Positions 28,903-44,495 of a stretch of DNA of 64,000 nt are shown in pieces. Source of the DNA: Leclercia pneumoniae (lineage in GTDB: Bacteria > Pseudomonadota > Gammaproteobacteria > Enterobacterales > Enterobacteriaceae). The notes under the pieces are model-generated. The model worked only from the letters and a program-made list of their open reading frames with translations, made no database searches and had not been told where the DNA came from. The position numbers and the translations under genes were made by a program. The stretch is taken from assembly GCF_017348915.1 (NCBI RefSeq), contig NZ_CP071383.1:4328179-4392178 (forward strand), given 5' to 3'. How positions within the stretch are numbered: the first letter of the stretch is position 1; each line of letters opens with the position of its first letter.

Positions 28903-29373
28903 GTGAACATGAACGCAACAATCCTCGGCCAGGCCATCGCGTTTGTTATCTTTGTCTGGTTCTGCATGAAGTATGTATGGCCGCCTTTAATGGCTGCCAT
29001 CGAAAAACGTCAGAAAGAAATTGCTGACGGTCTGGCTTCTGCAGAACGCGCTAAGAAAGATTTGGACCTTGCACAGGCCAACGCGACCGACCAGCTGAAA
29101 AAAGCGAAAGCGGAAGCCCAGGTAATCATCGAGCAGGCGAACAAACGTCGTTCTCAGATCCTGGACGAAGCAAAAGCTGAAGCAGAACAGGAACGCACTA
29201 AAATCGTGACGCAAGCGCAGGCTGAAATCGAAGCCGAGCGTAAACGTGCTCGCGAAGAACTGCGTAAGCAGGTTGCGATTCTGGCTGTTGCTGGCGCCGA
29301 GAAGATCATCGAACGTTCCGTGGATGAAGCTGCTAATAGCGACATCGTGGATAAACTTGTCGCTGAACTGTAA
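28903..29373 (+). CDS. atpF: ATP synthase subunit b (F0 stator)
   Basis: Peripheral stalk subunit, 156 aa: one N-terminal membrane helix then a long charged coiled coil. Start is GTG at the position homologous to the E. coli GTG; an ATG two codons later is the alternative. AGAGG precedes it by about 10 nt. Confidence 0.97.
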   Translation: MNMNATILGQAIAFVIFVWFCMKYVWPPLMAAIEKRQKEIADGLASAERAKKDLDLAQANATDQLKKAKAEAQVIIEQANKRRSQILDEAKAEAEQERTKIVTQAQAEIEAERKRAREELRKQVAILAVAGAEKIIERSVDEAANSDIVDKLVAEL

Positions 29374-29387
29374 GGAGGGAGGGGCTG

Positions 29388-29921
29388 ATGTCTGAATTTG
29401 TTACGGTAGCTCGCCCCTACGCCAAAGCAGCTTTTGACTTTGCTGTCGAACACCAAAATGTCGATCGCTGGCAGAACATGCTGGCGTTTGCCGCCGAGGT
29501 AACGAAAAACGAACAAATGGCAGAGATGCTTTCCGGGGCTATGGCACCAGAAACCCTCGCCGCGTCGTTCATCGCCGTCTGTGGTGAGCAGCTGGATGAC
29601 AATGGCCAGAACCTGATTAAGGTCATGGCTGAAAACGGTCGTCTGCGTGTGCTCCCGGATGTTCTCGAGCAGTTTGTGCACTTACGTGCCCTCAGTGAAG
29701 CCACCGCCGAAGTTGAAGTCACCTCGGCGAACGAACTGAGTGAAGAACAGCTTGCGAAAATCACTGCCGCGATGGAAAAACGTCTGTCACGCAAAGTTAA
29801 GCTGAATTGCAAAATCGATAAGTCTGTAATGGCAGGCGTAATCATCCGTGCGGGTGATATGGTCATTGATGGTAGCGTACGCGGCCGTCTTGAGCGCCTT
29901 GCAGACGTCTTGCAGTCTTAA
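29388..29921 (+). CDS. atpH: ATP synthase subunit delta (F1)
   Basis: Connects the b dimer to the top of the alpha3beta3 head. 177 aa as in E. coli; N-terminal helical bundle and conserved C-terminal [13 protein letters not shown] strand (here [20 protein letters not shown]). Confidence 0.98.
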   Translation: MSEFVTVARPYAKAAFDFAVEHQNVDRWQNMLAFAAEVTKNEQMAEMLSGAMAPETLAASFIAVCGEQLDDNGQNLIKVMAENGRLRVLPDVLEQFVHLRALSEATAEVEVTSANELSEEQLAKITAAMEKRLSRKVKLNCKIDKSVMAGVIIRAGDMVIDGSVRGRLERLADVLQS

Positions 29922-29933
29922 GGGGACTGGAGC

Positions 29934-31475
29934 ATGCAACTGAATTCCACCGAAATCAGCGAACTGATCAAGCAGCGCATTGCTCAGTTCAATGTTGTGA
30001 GCGAAGCTCATAACGAAGGTACTATTGTTTCTGTAAGTGACGGTGTTATCCGCATTCACGGCCTGGCCGATTGTATGCAGGGTGAGATGATTTCCCTGCC
30101 GGGTAACCGTTACGCAATCGCACTGAACCTGGAGCGCGACTCCGTAGGTGCAGTTGTGATGGGTCCATACGCTGACCTCGCCGAAGGCATGAAGGTTAAG
30201 TGTACTGGCCGTATTCTGGAAGTGCCGGTTGGCCGTGGCATGCTGGGTCGCGTTGTAAACACCCTGGGTGCGCCAATCGACGGTAAAGGTCCGGTTGATA
30301 ACGATGGCTTCTCGCCAATCGAAGTTATCGCTCCGGGCGTTATCGATCGTCAGTCTGTTGATCAGCCTGTTCAGACGGGTTACAAATCCGTTGATGCCAT
30401 GATCCCAATCGGTCGTGGTCAGCGTGAACTGATCATCGGTGACCGTCAGACCGGTAAAACCGCGATGGCTATCGACGCCATCATCAACCAGCGCGATTCC
30501 GGCATCAAATGTGTGTACGTCGCTATCGGCCAGAAAGCTTCCACCATCTCTAACGTGGTGCGTAAGCTGGAAGAGCACGGTGCGCTGGCTAACACCATCG
30601 TTGTTGTTGCAACCGCGTCTGAATCCGCAGCACTGCAATACCTGGCACCATACGCTGGTTGCGCAATGGGCGAATACTTCCGTGACCGCGGTGAAGATGC
30701 GCTGATCGTATACGATGACCTGTCTAAACAGGCTGTTGCTTACCGTCAGGTTTCCCTGCTGCTCCGTCGTCCGCCAGGACGTGAAGCATTCCCGGGCGAC
30801 GTGTTTTACCTCCACTCCCGTCTGCTGGAGCGCGCATCCCGCGTTAATGCGGAATACGTTGAGAACTTCACTAAAGGTGAAGTGAAAGGTCAAACCGGCT
30901 CCCTGACCGCTCTGCCGATTATCGAAACCCAGGCGGGTGACGTTTCTGCGTTCGTTCCGACCAACGTAATTTCCATTACCGATGGTCAGATCTTCCTGGA
31001 AACCAACCTGTTTAACTCCGGTATTCGTCCGGCAGTTAACCCGGGTATCTCCGTATCCCGTGTAGGTGGTGCAGCTCAGACCAAGATCATCAAGAAACTG
31101 TCCGGTGGTATCCGTACCGCGCTGGCACAGTATCGTGAACTTGCAGCGTTCTCCCAGTTTGCATCTGACCTTGACGATGCAACCCGTAAACAGCTTGACC
31201 ACGGTCAGAAAGTGACCGAACTGCTGAAACAGAAACAGTATGCCCCGATGTCAGTTGCACAGCAGGGCCTGGTACTGTTCGCAGCAGAACGTGGTTATCT
31301 GGCGGATGTAGAACTGGCGAAAATCGGTAGCTTCGAAGCCGCTCTGCTGGCTTTCGCTGACCGTGACCACGCTCCGCTGATGCAAGAGATCAACCAGTCC
31401 GGTGGCTATAACGACGAAATCGAAGGCAAGCTGAAAAGCCTGCTCGATTCCTTCAAAGCAACCCAGTCCTGGTAA
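29934..31475 (+). CDS. atpA: ATP synthase subunit alpha (F1)
   Basis: Non-catalytic nucleotide-binding subunit, 513 aa. Walker A GDRQTGKT near residues 169-176 and the signature [11 protein letters not shown] near residue 365. Codon use is strongly biased to highly expressed codons, like its neighbours. A 471-codon antisense ORF across it is a by-product of this bias. Confidence 0.98.
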   Translation: MQLNSTEISELIKQRIAQFNVVSEAHNEGTIVSVSDGVIRIHGLADCMQGEMISLPGNRYAIALNLERDSVGAVVMGPYADLAEGMKVKCTGRILEVPVGRGMLGRVVNTLGAPIDGKGPVDNDGFSPIEVIAPGVIDRQSVDQPVQTGYKSVDAMIPIGRGQRELIIGDRQTGKTAMAIDAIINQRDSGIKCVYVAIGQKASTISNVVRKLEEHGALANTIVVVATASESAALQYLAPYAGCAMGEYFRDRGEDALIVYDDLSKQAVAYRQVSLLLRRPPGREAFPGDVFYLHSRLLERASRVNAEYVENFTKGEVKGQTGSLTALPIIETQAGDVSAFVPTNVISITDGQIFLETNLFNSGIRPAVNPGISVSRVGGAAQTKIIKKLSGGIRTALAQYRELAAFSQFASDLDDATRKQLDHGQKVTELLKQKQYAPMSVAQQGLVLFAAERGYLADVELAKIGSFEAALLAFADRDHAPLMQEINQSGGYNDEIEGKLKSLLDSFKATQSW

Positions 31476-31525
31476 CGTCTGGCGGTCTGTCTTAGGGCAG
31501 ACCGCAAGGCATTGAGGAGAAGCTC

Positions 31526-33798
<2,273 letters not shown>

Positions 33799-33818
33799 CG
33801 CCTTAATCGGAGGGTGAT

Positions 33819-34238
33819 ATGGCAATGACTTACCACCTGGATGTCGTCAGCGCAGAGCAACAAATGTTCTCTGGTCTGGTCGAGAAAATCCAGGTAACGG
33901 GCAGTGAAGGTGAACTGGGTATTTTCCCGGGTCACGCACCGCTGCTCACCGCCATTAAGCCTGGTATGATCCGCATCGTTAAACAGTTCGGTCATGAAGA
34001 GTTTATCTATCTGTCCGGCGGCATTCTTGAAGTGCAGCCTGGTAGCGTGACCGTTCTGGCTGATACCGCTATTCGTGGCCAGGATCTCGACGAAGCGCGA
34101 GCTCTGGAATCGAAACGTAAAGCGGAAGAGCACATTAAGAGCTCTCATGGTGACGTGGATTACGCACAGGCATCTGCGGAGCTGGCCAAAGCGATCGCGA
34201 AACTGCGTGTTATCGAGTTGACCAAAAAAGCGATGTAA
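33819..34238 (+). CDS. atpC: ATP synthase subunit epsilon (F1)
   Basis: Rotor subunit and intrinsic inhibitor of ATP hydrolysis, 139 aa: N-terminal beta-sandwich and two C-terminal helices. Last gene of the operon; its intrinsic terminator follows 20 bp after the stop. Confidence 0.98.
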   Translation: MAMTYHLDVVSAEQQMFSGLVEKIQVTGSEGELGIFPGHAPLLTAIKPGMIRIVKQFGHEEFIYLSGGILEVQPGSVTVLADTAIRGQDLDEARALESKRKAEEHIKSSHGDVDYAQASAELAKAIAKLRVIELTKKAM

Positions 34239-34257
34239 CACCGGCTTGAAAAGTGAA

Positions 34258-34290
34258 AAGCCAGTCTGGAATCCAGGCTGGCTTTTTTTT
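34258..34290 (+). terminator. atp operon intrinsic terminator
   Basis: AGCCAGTCTGG (34259-34269) pairs with CCAGGCTGGCT (34273-34283) with one mismatch and a 3-nt loop, then eight T. Strong terminator. Confidence 0.94.
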
Positions 34291-34315
34291 ATGGTTTCGT
34301 TTCGGTAAAAATGAA

Positions 34316-34334
34316 ACTGAAATGTCGTTTTATT
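34316..34334 (+). promoter_or_regulatory. KdgR-like operator upstream of the small ORF
   Basis: ACTGAAATGTCGTTTTATT matches 18 of 19 positions of the KdgR consensus AATRAAAYRNYGTTTYATT as I remember it. It lies 27 bp upstream of the -35 of the small-ORF promoter. Confidence 0.55.
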
Positions 34335-34338
34335 ATTT

Positions 34339-34389
34339 TGTCATTTACATCACAAAAATATTGATCGGTTAAAAAATGAGGCGTAGACT
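34339..34389 (+). promoter_or_regulatory. CRP-like site and sigma70 promoter for the small ORF
   Basis: TGTCATTTACATCACA (34339-34354) is one base from the TGTGA-N6-TCACA core. A promoter follows: -35 TTGATC (34361-34366), 17-bp spacer, -10 TAGACT (34384-34389). Transcription would start near 34396, about 47 nt before the small ORF. The CRP-to-start spacing is near 49-50, not a classical class I or II position. Confidence 0.6.
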
Positions 34390-34442
34390 CCTTTTTTGTG
34401 AAGTGTGTCACAAAATAAACCTCAATAATTCAGGATGCCATC

Positions 34443-34514
34443 ATGAAACTGATCAACAAAATCATCGCTCTCTTCAGCAACATGAACGTCTCTTTCGGTA
34501 CGTTCAACCACTAA
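34443..34514 (+). CDS. Candidate 23-residue small protein
   Basis: Not recognised. An ATG ORF of 23 codons plus TAA, with an AGGA ribosome site 8 nt upstream. The peptide begins MKLINKIIALFSN, which can form a short amphipathic or membrane-associating helix, and ends GTFNH. Its own promoter, a CRP-like site and a KdgR-like box lie directly upstream, and the gene ends 28 bp before the stop of the convergent pectate lyase. It could be a membrane-associated small protein, a toxin-like peptide or a leader ORF of a small RNA. The region is not explained by any neighbouring gene. Confidence 0.5.
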   Translation: MKLINKIIALFSNMNVSFGTFNH

Positions 34515-34530
34515 TCTGCTGAATGCCGAG

Positions 34531-34569
34531 TGGCGCTGCGCTTACCGTTTTGTGATAAGCGATGCGCCA
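34531..34569. terminator. Imperfect hairpin between small ORF and pectate lyase
   Basis: GGCGC-GCGCTTA pairs with TAAGC-GCGCC across an 11-nt loop; it overlaps the 3' end of the pectate-lyase gene. It may end transcription in both directions, but there is no long U tract on either side. Confidence 0.45.
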
Positions 34570-36641
34570 TCTGGCAGCGCCTCACCCACGCTGTTCACGC
34601 TTTTTCCTTTCTCAATAAAGTAGTTCGTCTCATCGATATTACCCACCACTGCATCGTCATACTGCCCCGGCTGTGTGCGCACTGACTTGTTACCTTTGAA
34701 TACTCCCTGTGTTGACGCATCGCCGTAAGGACTTGGGCGGAAGATAAAGTTGAATCGGTGGTTATCAACGGCCAGGTTATTCTCTACCACTAACTGGCCC
34801 GGGTTGAAGTTATCGGTAAATCCATCCAGATGATTCCCTTCCGCTTTACTGTTACGAATCTCGTGTGCCACCGGCTGCCCTTCCCCGCCGAGCTTAAAGC
34901 CATTGCTGGTGTTATTGCGGGCAATTGAATTCTCGATCACCACAACGCCATTAGCCCCGTCTTCGATTTTATTAAACAGGTCAAAGCCGTCGTCGATATT
35001 GTCGTGGGAATAGCAGTTTTCCAGGCGATTCCCCTCTCCGACCCGCATTTTCACGGCAAAGCCATCAGCATTGATTTTGCCCGGATCTTCATTGGCAAAA
35101 GATTCCGCGTTGACGACCCGGTTATAGCTGGCCCAAAGCGGACGGCCAATCTTTTCTGGGGAAGAGATTTGAATGCCGGTGTCATCGTTACGGTATGCCG
35201 TGACCCCTTCAATCAGGTTGTGGCTACCCTGTATGCGCAGGCTTTTAGCGGTAACATCAATCCCTTTGATATGCCAGTAACTGGCATCTACCAGCAGCCC
35301 GTGCAGAACGGCTTTACCCTCCGCCTCGAGCGTCTTCACCTGCTCAGCGCTGCCGCTGGCGGAGAGTGGAATTTCACTACGGGGGTAGTCACCCGCGGCA
35401 AGCGTAATCTTGCCGCCAGGGGCGAGCAGGCTGATGGCGGTGGCTAAATCCATTGGCGAGGCGAGCGTTCCCTTCCCGTCAGCTTTGCCCTCCGGTGCGA
35501 CATAGAGATGTGAAGCCTCGATGCCGGTGACCTTCTCAACGGAGAAGCGCTGCTCTACGGCTTCGCCGCGGGTGGGGGTGAAGGTGAGGCTGAATAGGTT
35601 ATTCTCTTTTAGGATCGCTGGCGCGGAGTACATCTCTCCGGCTTTAACCGGTTTTTCGTTACCGATCACCACTTCGTTCTGGCGCAGGGTAAAGACACCG
35701 TCATAGTTGGCTCGGGCCTGCACCTGATAGGGCTCTTGTGCGCTTTTGCTGGCCGAATGGATCTGCACGACTACCGGTTGCGCTTTGGCCTGCCAGGGCT
35801 TACTGGCGACGCTATGCGCAGCGGAAGTGGTCAGCGAGGCATTGGATACGGTAATTTTGGCATTACGCGAGGCAAAAAAGCCGACGTAATAGTGGTCCTG
35901 ATTCTGTACCGAGATCAGGTCTGCGCGCGGAACACTTTTACTCACCCATTCGTCGCTACCGACAGGTGACCAGGCGGTGATAAAGCCGTCGTTAGTACGT
36001 TGTAGCTTCAGGCGAAACTCTGGCGTCTGGTTGAGATCGACCTCCTCTTTATAGCTCTGTTTCACAATGGCCGCACCGGCATTTCCCCAGGGCTGCGTGA
36101 TCCCCTCGCGGGTGATTGCCTGAAGCTTTATCCGATGATGATCTTTTTTATCCTGCGTCATAATGGCATTCATGACCAGGTTCGAGGCGGCCGGAAATTC
36201 TTCATAGCCCTCTTTCAGCGGTTGCTGGCGGGGCACACCAATAACATCACGCACCAGCAGGCCAGCACCCTCCTGCGCGGCGGGTTTTGCGCCATTCTCC
36301 GGCCCAAACTGATCAACTCTCACCGTCGCCTGCAGAGTAAAGTTTTCGCTGCTGGGAAGCTCAGTGTAGAAAAAGGTGAGTCCATCATGGGAATTGGCAA
36401 TTTTGCCGCCCCGGCTCTCAATCACAACGGGTTTAGACAGATCAGCGGCATCCTCCGGCTCGAGAATTTTACCATCGATAGTGACATCATTAACGCCCAC
36501 CTTTTCCGGCAAAACATTCGAGGAGAAATTGACGTCTGTGGACTGGCCGAACGCAATTGCTCGCCAGACCTGCGGCTGCTCCGCCGCGTTAACAGCACAG
36601 GCGCTGCAGATCATTAAGGCCAGAGGTAATTTATAATTCAT
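34542..36641 (-). CDS. pelX: Secreted PL9-type pectate (disaccharide-)lyase, PelX-like
   Basis: Cleaves polygalacturonate by beta-elimination. 699 aa from the ATG giving MNYKLPLALMICSACAVNA, a clear Sec signal peptide cleaved after about residue 19; this start has AGGAG 9 nt upstream. Residues about 20-270 form a jelly-roll-like N-terminal part (FYTELPSSENFTLQATVRVDQFGPENG), then a linker; residues about 370-680 show the N-rich right-handed beta-helix pattern (NLIEGVTAYRNDDTGIQI, ENCYSHDNIDDGFDLF, NNLAVDNHRFNF) of PL9 lyases such as Dickeya PelX. It is a lone gene between atpC and glmU, where E. coli has none. Two KdgR-like boxes lie upstream. Exo versus endo action cannot be read from sequence. 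Confidence 0.85.
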   Translation of the reverse strand: MNYKLPLALMICSACAVNAAEQPQVWRAIAFGQSTDVNFSSNVLPEKVGVNDVTIDGKILEPEDAADLSKPVVIESRGGKIANSHDGLTFFYTELPSSENFTLQATVRVDQFGPENGAKPAAQEGAGLLVRDVIGVPRQQPLKEGYEEFPAASNLVMNAIMTQDKKDHHRIKLQAITREGITQPWGNAGAAIVKQSYKEEVDLNQTPEFRLKLQRTNDGFITAWSPVGSDEWVSKSVPRADLISVQNQDHYYVGFFASRNAKITVSNASLTTSAAHSVASKPWQAKAQPVVVQIHSASKSAQEPYQVQARANYDGVFTLRQNEVVIGNEKPVKAGEMYSAPAILKENNLFSLTFTPTRGEAVEQRFSVEKVTGIEASHLYVAPEGKADGKGTLASPMDLATAISLLAPGGKITLAAGDYPRSEIPLSASGSAEQVKTLEAEGKAVLHGLLVDASYWHIKGIDVTAKSLRIQGSHNLIEGVTAYRNDDTGIQISSPEKIGRPLWASYNRVVNAESFANEDPGKINADGFAVKMRVGEGNRLENCYSHDNIDDGFDLFNKIEDGANGVVVIENSIARNNTSNGFKLGGEGQPVAHEIRNSKAEGNHLDGFTDNFNPGQLVVENNLAVDNHRFNFIFRPSPYGDASTQGVFKGNKSVRTQPGQYDDAVVGNIDETNYFIEKGKSVNSVGEALPDGASLITKR

Positions 36642-36682
36642 TTTTATTCTCCTGAGTGATAATTGAGCGCCATTATCATCAG

Positions 36683-36743
36683 GATGAAACGCCGTTTCTT
36701 TTTTCTTTGTCACATTATTGGATAATTAAAACGATGTTTTGTT
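36683..36743 (-). promoter_or_regulatory. Two KdgR-like operators upstream of pelX
   Basis: Proximal box 36683-36701 contains the perfect repeat GAAAC-GCC-GTTTC; distal box 36725-36743 contains AAAAC-GAT-GTTTT. Each matches 17 of 19 positions of the remembered KdgR consensus. Centres are 42 bp apart, four helical turns. Confidence 0.6.
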
Positions 36744-36986
36744 TTTGACCGATCTTTATTTTTGCGGCGAAAAAATAGCTAACCTGTTGTGTGAACAAGA
36801 GAGTTCCAGCAATGACGCTATTTTCCGGACGAAAAGTGATTTACTCTGCCCTGAAAAGTATCTTCAAATAGCCCGTATTGACTGATGTTGTGCGTTTTAC
36901 CGCCGCTCCATTTTTTGGCGCAAAATATGTAGAATTTTCAACGTCAAAGGGTTTTACTTCTCACTCAAATTACAGTCAGGACGTGT
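36744..36986 (+). promoter_or_regulatory. glmU upstream region with NagC-like palindrome
   Basis: No gene. ATTTTTTGGCGCAAAATAT (36910-36928) resembles a NagC operator; NagC activates glmUS in E. coli. A possible -10 TAGAAT follows near 36930. The rest shows nothing I can support. Confidence 0.4.
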
Positions 36987-38357
36987 ATGTTGAACAATGC
37001 GATGAGCGTGGTCATCCTTGCCGCTGGTAAAGGCACCCGCATGTATTCCGATCTTCCGAAGGTGCTGCATACCCTTGCAGGGAAAGCGATGGTGCAGCAT
37101 GTCATTGATGCCGCTAACGAAATAGGTGCCGACCAGGTTCATCTTGTTTACGGTCACGGCGCCGATATGCTGAAACAGACCCTCAGTGACGACAAACTGA
37201 ACTGGGTGCTGCAGGCTGAGCAGCTGGGAACCGGCCATGCGATGCAGCAGGCTGCGCCGTTCTTTGCTGACGACGAAGATATCCTGATGCTTTACGGCGA
37301 CGTGCCGCTGATTTCCGTTGAGACTCTTACCCGCCTGCGTGATGCTAAACCGCAGGGCGGCATTGGCCTCCTTACCGTTAAGCTTGATGATCCAACCGGC
37401 TACGGCCGCATCACCCGAGAAAACGGCACTGTCACCGGTATTGTTGAACATAAAGATGCCACAGAAGCGCAGCGTGAAATTCAGGAAATCAATACCGGTA
37501 TCCTGATTGCCAACGGCGCGGATATGAAGCGCTGGCTATCGAAGCTGAACAATAATAACGCCCAGGGTGAGTTCTACATCACCGATATCATTGCGCTGGC
37601 GCATCAGGAAGGCCGCGAAATCGCCGCCGTCCACCCGGATCGTTTAAGTGAAGTGGAGGGCGTGAACAACCGCCTGCAACTCTCCCGCCTGGAACGAGTT
37701 TATCAGGCTGAGCAGGCTGAAAAGCTGCTGCTCGCAGGCGTTATGCTGCGCGACCCTTCGCGTTTCGATCTGCGCGGTGAACTGAACCACGGGCGCGACG
37801 TTGAAATTGATACTAACGTTATTCTGGAAGGGAAGGTCACTCTCGGCCATCGCGTTAAAATTGGCGCAGGCTGCGTGATCAAAAACAGCGTGATCGGCGA
37901 CGACTGTGAAATCAGCCCGTACAGCGTGGTGGAAGATGCCAACCTGGCCGCTGCCTGCACCATCGGGCCGTTTGCACGTCTGCGCCCTGGTGCGGAGCTG
38001 CTGGAAGGCGCCCACGTGGGTAACTTCGTTGAAATGAAAAAGGCGCGCCTGGGCAAAGGCTCCAAGGCGGGCCATTTGACCTATCTGGGCGATGCGGAAA
38101 TTGGCGATAACGTCAATATCGGCGCGGGTACCATCACCTGTAACTATGATGGCGCCAATAAATTCAAAACCATCATCGGCGACGACGTATTTGTAGGCTC
38201 GGATTCACAGCTGGTCGCGCCGGTGACCATTGGCAAAGGCGTGACCATTGCCGCCGGTACCACGGTAACCCGCGATGTAGCGGATGACGAACTGGTATTA
38301 AGCCGCGTGCCACAGGTGCACAAAAAGGGCTGGAAACGCCCGGTGAAGAAAAAGTAA
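36987..38357 (+). CDS. glmU: Bifunctional GlmU: glucosamine-1-P acetyltransferase / GlcNAc-1-P uridyltransferase
   Basis: Makes UDP-GlcNAc for peptidoglycan and LPS in two steps. N-terminal pyrophosphorylase with LAAGKGTRM at residues 11-19; C-terminal left-handed beta-helix of hexapeptide repeats from about residue 250 with the acetyl-CoA site. 456 aa as in E. coli. First gene of glmUS. Confidence 0.98.
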   Translation: MLNNAMSVVILAAGKGTRMYSDLPKVLHTLAGKAMVQHVIDAANEIGADQVHLVYGHGADMLKQTLSDDKLNWVLQAEQLGTGHAMQQAAPFFADDEDILMLYGDVPLISVETLTRLRDAKPQGGIGLLTVKLDDPTGYGRITRENGTVTGIVEHKDATEAQREIQEINTGILIANGADMKRWLSKLNNNNAQGEFYITDIIALAHQEGREIAAVHPDRLSEVEGVNNRLQLSRLERVYQAEQAEKLLLAGVMLRDPSRFDLRGELNHGRDVEIDTNVILEGKVTLGHRVKIGAGCVIKNSVIGDDCEISPYSVVEDANLAAACTIGPFARLRPGAELLEGAHVGNFVEMKKARLGKGSKAGHLTYLGDAEIGDNVNIGAGTITCNYDGANKFKTIIGDDVFVGSDSQLVAPVTIGKGVTIAAGTTVTRDVADDELVLSRVPQVHKKGWKRPVKKK

Positions 38358-38562
38358 TTACTCCGCATTTTAACCCTCTCTCCTCAGGGGAGAGGGATGA
38401 TTCGATGCGGTGTGTCGGGTGAGGAGATAAATATATATCCCCCCCAATAGCAGTACCTATAACAATAACCCCACTCTCTACAAGGCTCGGGGCGCCCGTA
38501 AAACGGGCAACAACAGGTCAGCGACAACGCATGGCATAACGCCATAATCAGGAAATTTAACT
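38358..38562 (+). other. glmU-glmS intergenic segment with hairpin
   Basis: CCCTCTC/GAGAGGG (38374-38396) forms a hairpin of a type that recurs near 52634-52656 and looks like a dispersed enterobacterial repeat. The 3' part is the glmS leader where E. coli mRNA is processed in the stop region of glmU and activated by the GlmZ small RNA; I did not verify the pairing site. Confidence 0.5.
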
Positions 38563-40392
38563 ATGTGTGGAATTGTTGGCGCAGTCGCGCAGCGTGATAT
38601 TGCTGAAATCCTTCTCGAAGGATTACGTCGTCTGGAATACCGTGGTTACGACTCTGCCGGTCTGGCAGTGGTCGATGCAGAAGGTCACATGACCCGTCTG
38701 CGCCGCCTCGGTAAAGTACAAATGCTGGCACAGGCCGCGGAAGAACATCCGCTGCATGGTGGCACAGGCATTGCTCACACCCGTTGGGCGACCCACGGCG
38801 AGCCCTCTGAAGGCAATGCGCACCCGCATGTCTCTGAACATATCGTGGTGGTGCATAACGGCATCATTGAAAACCACGAACCGCTGCGTGAAGAGCTGAA
38901 AGCGCGCGGTTATACCTTCGTCTCTGAAACTGACACCGAAGTCATTGCCCACCTGGTACATTGGGAACTGGCACAGGGCGGTACGCTGCGTGAAGCGGTA
39001 CTGCGCGCTATTCCTCAACTGCGTGGCGCTTATGGCACGGTGATCATGGATTCCCGCGATCCGTCCACGCTGCTGGCGGCTCGCTCCGGCAGCCCGATGG
39101 TTATTGGCCTGGGCATGGGTGAAAACTTCATTGCTTCCGACCAGCTGGCCCTGTTGCCGGTGACACGTCGCTTTATCTTCCTCGAAGAGGGTGACATCGC
39201 GGAAGTGACACGCCGTAGCGTGACCGTATTCGATACTAAAGGCGTTCAGGTTGAACGCGCTGAGATCGAATCTAACCTGCAGTATGACGCGGGCGACAAG
39301 GGCGCGTATCGTCACTACATGCAGAAAGAGATCTACGAGCAGCCAAACGCCATCAAAAACACTCTGACCGGGCGTATCAGCCACGGTGAAGTGGATCTGA
39401 GCGAACTGGGGGCCAATGCCAATGAGATGCTGGCGAAAGTTGAGCATATCCAGATCGTGGCCTGCGGGACCTCTTACAACTCCGGTATGGTTTCTCGCTA
39501 CTGGTTCGAATCGCTGGCCGGTGTGCCTTGTGATGTGGAGATCGCTTCCGAATTCCGCTATCGCAAATCGGCCGTACGCAAAAACAGCCTGATGATCACC
39601 CTGTCTCAGTCCGGTGAGACCGCCGATACACTCGCGGCGCTGCGCCTGTCGAAAGAGCTGGGCTATCTCGGTTCGCTGGCAATCTGCAACGTTCCGGGCT
39701 CGTCCCTGGTGCGTGAATCCGATCTGGCGCTGATGACCAAAGCGGGCACCGAAATCGGCGTGGCCTCTACCAAGGCCTTTACCACCCAACTGACCGTTCT
39801 GCTGATGCTGGTGGCGAAACTGGCGCGTCTGAAAGGCCTGGATGCTTCTGTTGAGCACGACATCGTTCACGGTCTGCAGGCGTTGCCGAGCCGTATCGAG
39901 CAGATGCTGTCGCAGGACAAGCGTATCGAAGCGCTGGCTGAAGATTTCTCCGACAAACATCACGCACTGTTCCTGGGGCGTGGCGATCAGTATCCCATTG
40001 CGCTGGAAGGTGCATTGAAGCTGAAAGAGATCTCCTACATCCACGCAGAAGCCTACGCAGCAGGCGAGCTGAAACACGGTCCGCTGGCGCTGATTGATGC
40101 TGATATGCCGGTTATCGTTGTCGCACCTAACAATGAACTGCTGGAAAAACTGAAGTCCAACATCGAAGAAGTGCGCGCCCGTGGTGGCCAGCTGTATGTC
40201 TTCGCCGATCAGGATGCCGGTTTTGTGAGTAACGACAACATGCACATCATTGAGATGCCGCATGTGGAAGAGGTCATTGCACCTATCTTCTACACCGTGC
40301 CGCTGCAGCTTCTGTCTTATCACGTCGCGCTGATTAAAGGCACCGACGTTGACCAGCCACGTAACCTGGCGAAGTCGGTTACTGTCGAGTAA
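38563..40392 (+). CDS. glmS: Glutamine--fructose-6-phosphate aminotransferase GlmS
   Basis: Forms glucosamine-6-phosphate from fructose-6-P and glutamine, the first step of amino-sugar synthesis. Class II glutaminase domain with catalytic Cys right after the initiator Met ([12 protein letters not shown]), then two SIS domains; C-terminal [13 protein letters not shown]. 609 aa as in E. coli. A 611-codon antisense ORF is a codon-bias artefact. Confidence 0.98.
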   Translation: MCGIVGAVAQRDIAEILLEGLRRLEYRGYDSAGLAVVDAEGHMTRLRRLGKVQMLAQAAEEHPLHGGTGIAHTRWATHGEPSEGNAHPHVSEHIVVVHNGIIENHEPLREELKARGYTFVSETDTEVIAHLVHWELAQGGTLREAVLRAIPQLRGAYGTVIMDSRDPSTLLAARSGSPMVIGLGMGENFIASDQLALLPVTRRFIFLEEGDIAEVTRRSVTVFDTKGVQVERAEIESNLQYDAGDKGAYRHYMQKEIYEQPNAIKNTLTGRISHGEVDLSELGANANEMLAKVEHIQIVACGTSYNSGMVSRYWFESLAGVPCDVEIASEFRYRKSAVRKNSLMITLSQSGETADTLAALRLSKELGYLGSLAICNVPGSSLVRESDLALMTKAGTEIGVASTKAFTTQLTVLLMLVAKLARLKGLDASVEHDIVHGLQALPSRIEQMLSQDKRIEALAEDFSDKHHALFLGRGDQYPIALEGALKLKEISYIHAEAYAAGELKHGPLALIDADMPVIVVAPNNELLEKLKSNIEEVRARGGQLYVFADQDAGFVSNDNMHIIEMPHVEEVIAPIFYTVPLQLLSYHVALIKGTDVDQPRNLAKSVTVE

Positions 40393-40401
40393 TACCTCCA
40401 G

Positions 40402-40425
40402 GCTCCACCTTTGGGTGGAGCTTTT
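40402..40425 (+). terminator. glmS terminator / empty attTn7 position
   Basis: GCTCCACC (40402-40409) pairs with GGTGGAGC (40414-40421), then TTTT. Tn7 inserts about 25 bp past the glmS stop, that is within this hairpin; the site is unoccupied and no terminal repeats are present. Confidence 0.88.
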
Positions 40426-40584
40426 CTCCCCGTTTTTTTCTTCTTGTGATGATGACAACCTGTCATCTTCAGCTATTTTTTGAGTGTCATAGAAAGAAAA
40501 TTTTTCTGCAATCTTACTGTCAAAAAACCCATCAAATTACTGATAATAAAGAGTTATCTGTTTTAGATTAAAGTGAAATTTTCA
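40426..40584. other. A/T-rich spacer before the pst promoter
   Basis: A/T-rich sequence with no ORF. One more CTGTCA-like element occurs at about 40517, upstream of the two clear Pho boxes. Confidence 0.5.
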
Positions 40585-40641
40585 CTGTAATAAAACTGTC
40601 ATAATTCGGACATTTATCTGTCACCTGTTTGTCCTATTTTG
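40585..40641 (+). promoter_or_regulatory. Two Pho boxes and pstS promoter
   Basis: Box 1 CTGTAATAAAACTGTCAT (40585-40602) and box 2 CGGACATTTATCTGTCAC (40607-40624) are 22 bp apart, the PhoB tandem spacing; a -10 TATTTT at 40635-40640 follows. Same arrangement as E. coli pstS. Confidence 0.9.
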
Positions 40642-40658
40642 CTCCTCGTAGCCACTAA

Positions 40659-41732
<1,074 letters not shown>

Positions 41733-41753
41733 CAGGATATTTTTGACGAAGAT

Positions 41754-41775
41754 GGCGGGGGCGCAAGCGCCCGCC
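41754..41775 (+). other. pstS-pstC intergenic hairpin
   Basis: GGCGGGGGCGC pairs with GCGCCCGCC with a bulge. No U tract; a likely mRNA-stabilising or partial-termination element that lets pstS be expressed above pstC. Confidence 0.55.
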
Positions 41776-41808
41776 ACCTTTCGTGAAACGACGTTAACAG
41801 AAGAGTAA

Positions 41809-43661
<1,853 letters not shown>

Positions 43662-43696
43662 TTTTTTACGGCGCGGCACATCGCGGCGCCGAATGA

Positions 43697-44482
<786 letters not shown>

Positions 44483-44495
44483 TTTGGAGTGAACC

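Noticed and set aside
29787..31202. 471-codon ORF antisense to atpA
   Set aside because: It mirrors the strongly biased codon use of atpA, has no family features and no ribosome site; atpA is certain.
38623..40458. 611-codon ORF antisense to glmS
   Set aside because: Shadow of glmS codon bias, His/Gln/Arg-rich composition and no recognisable domain.
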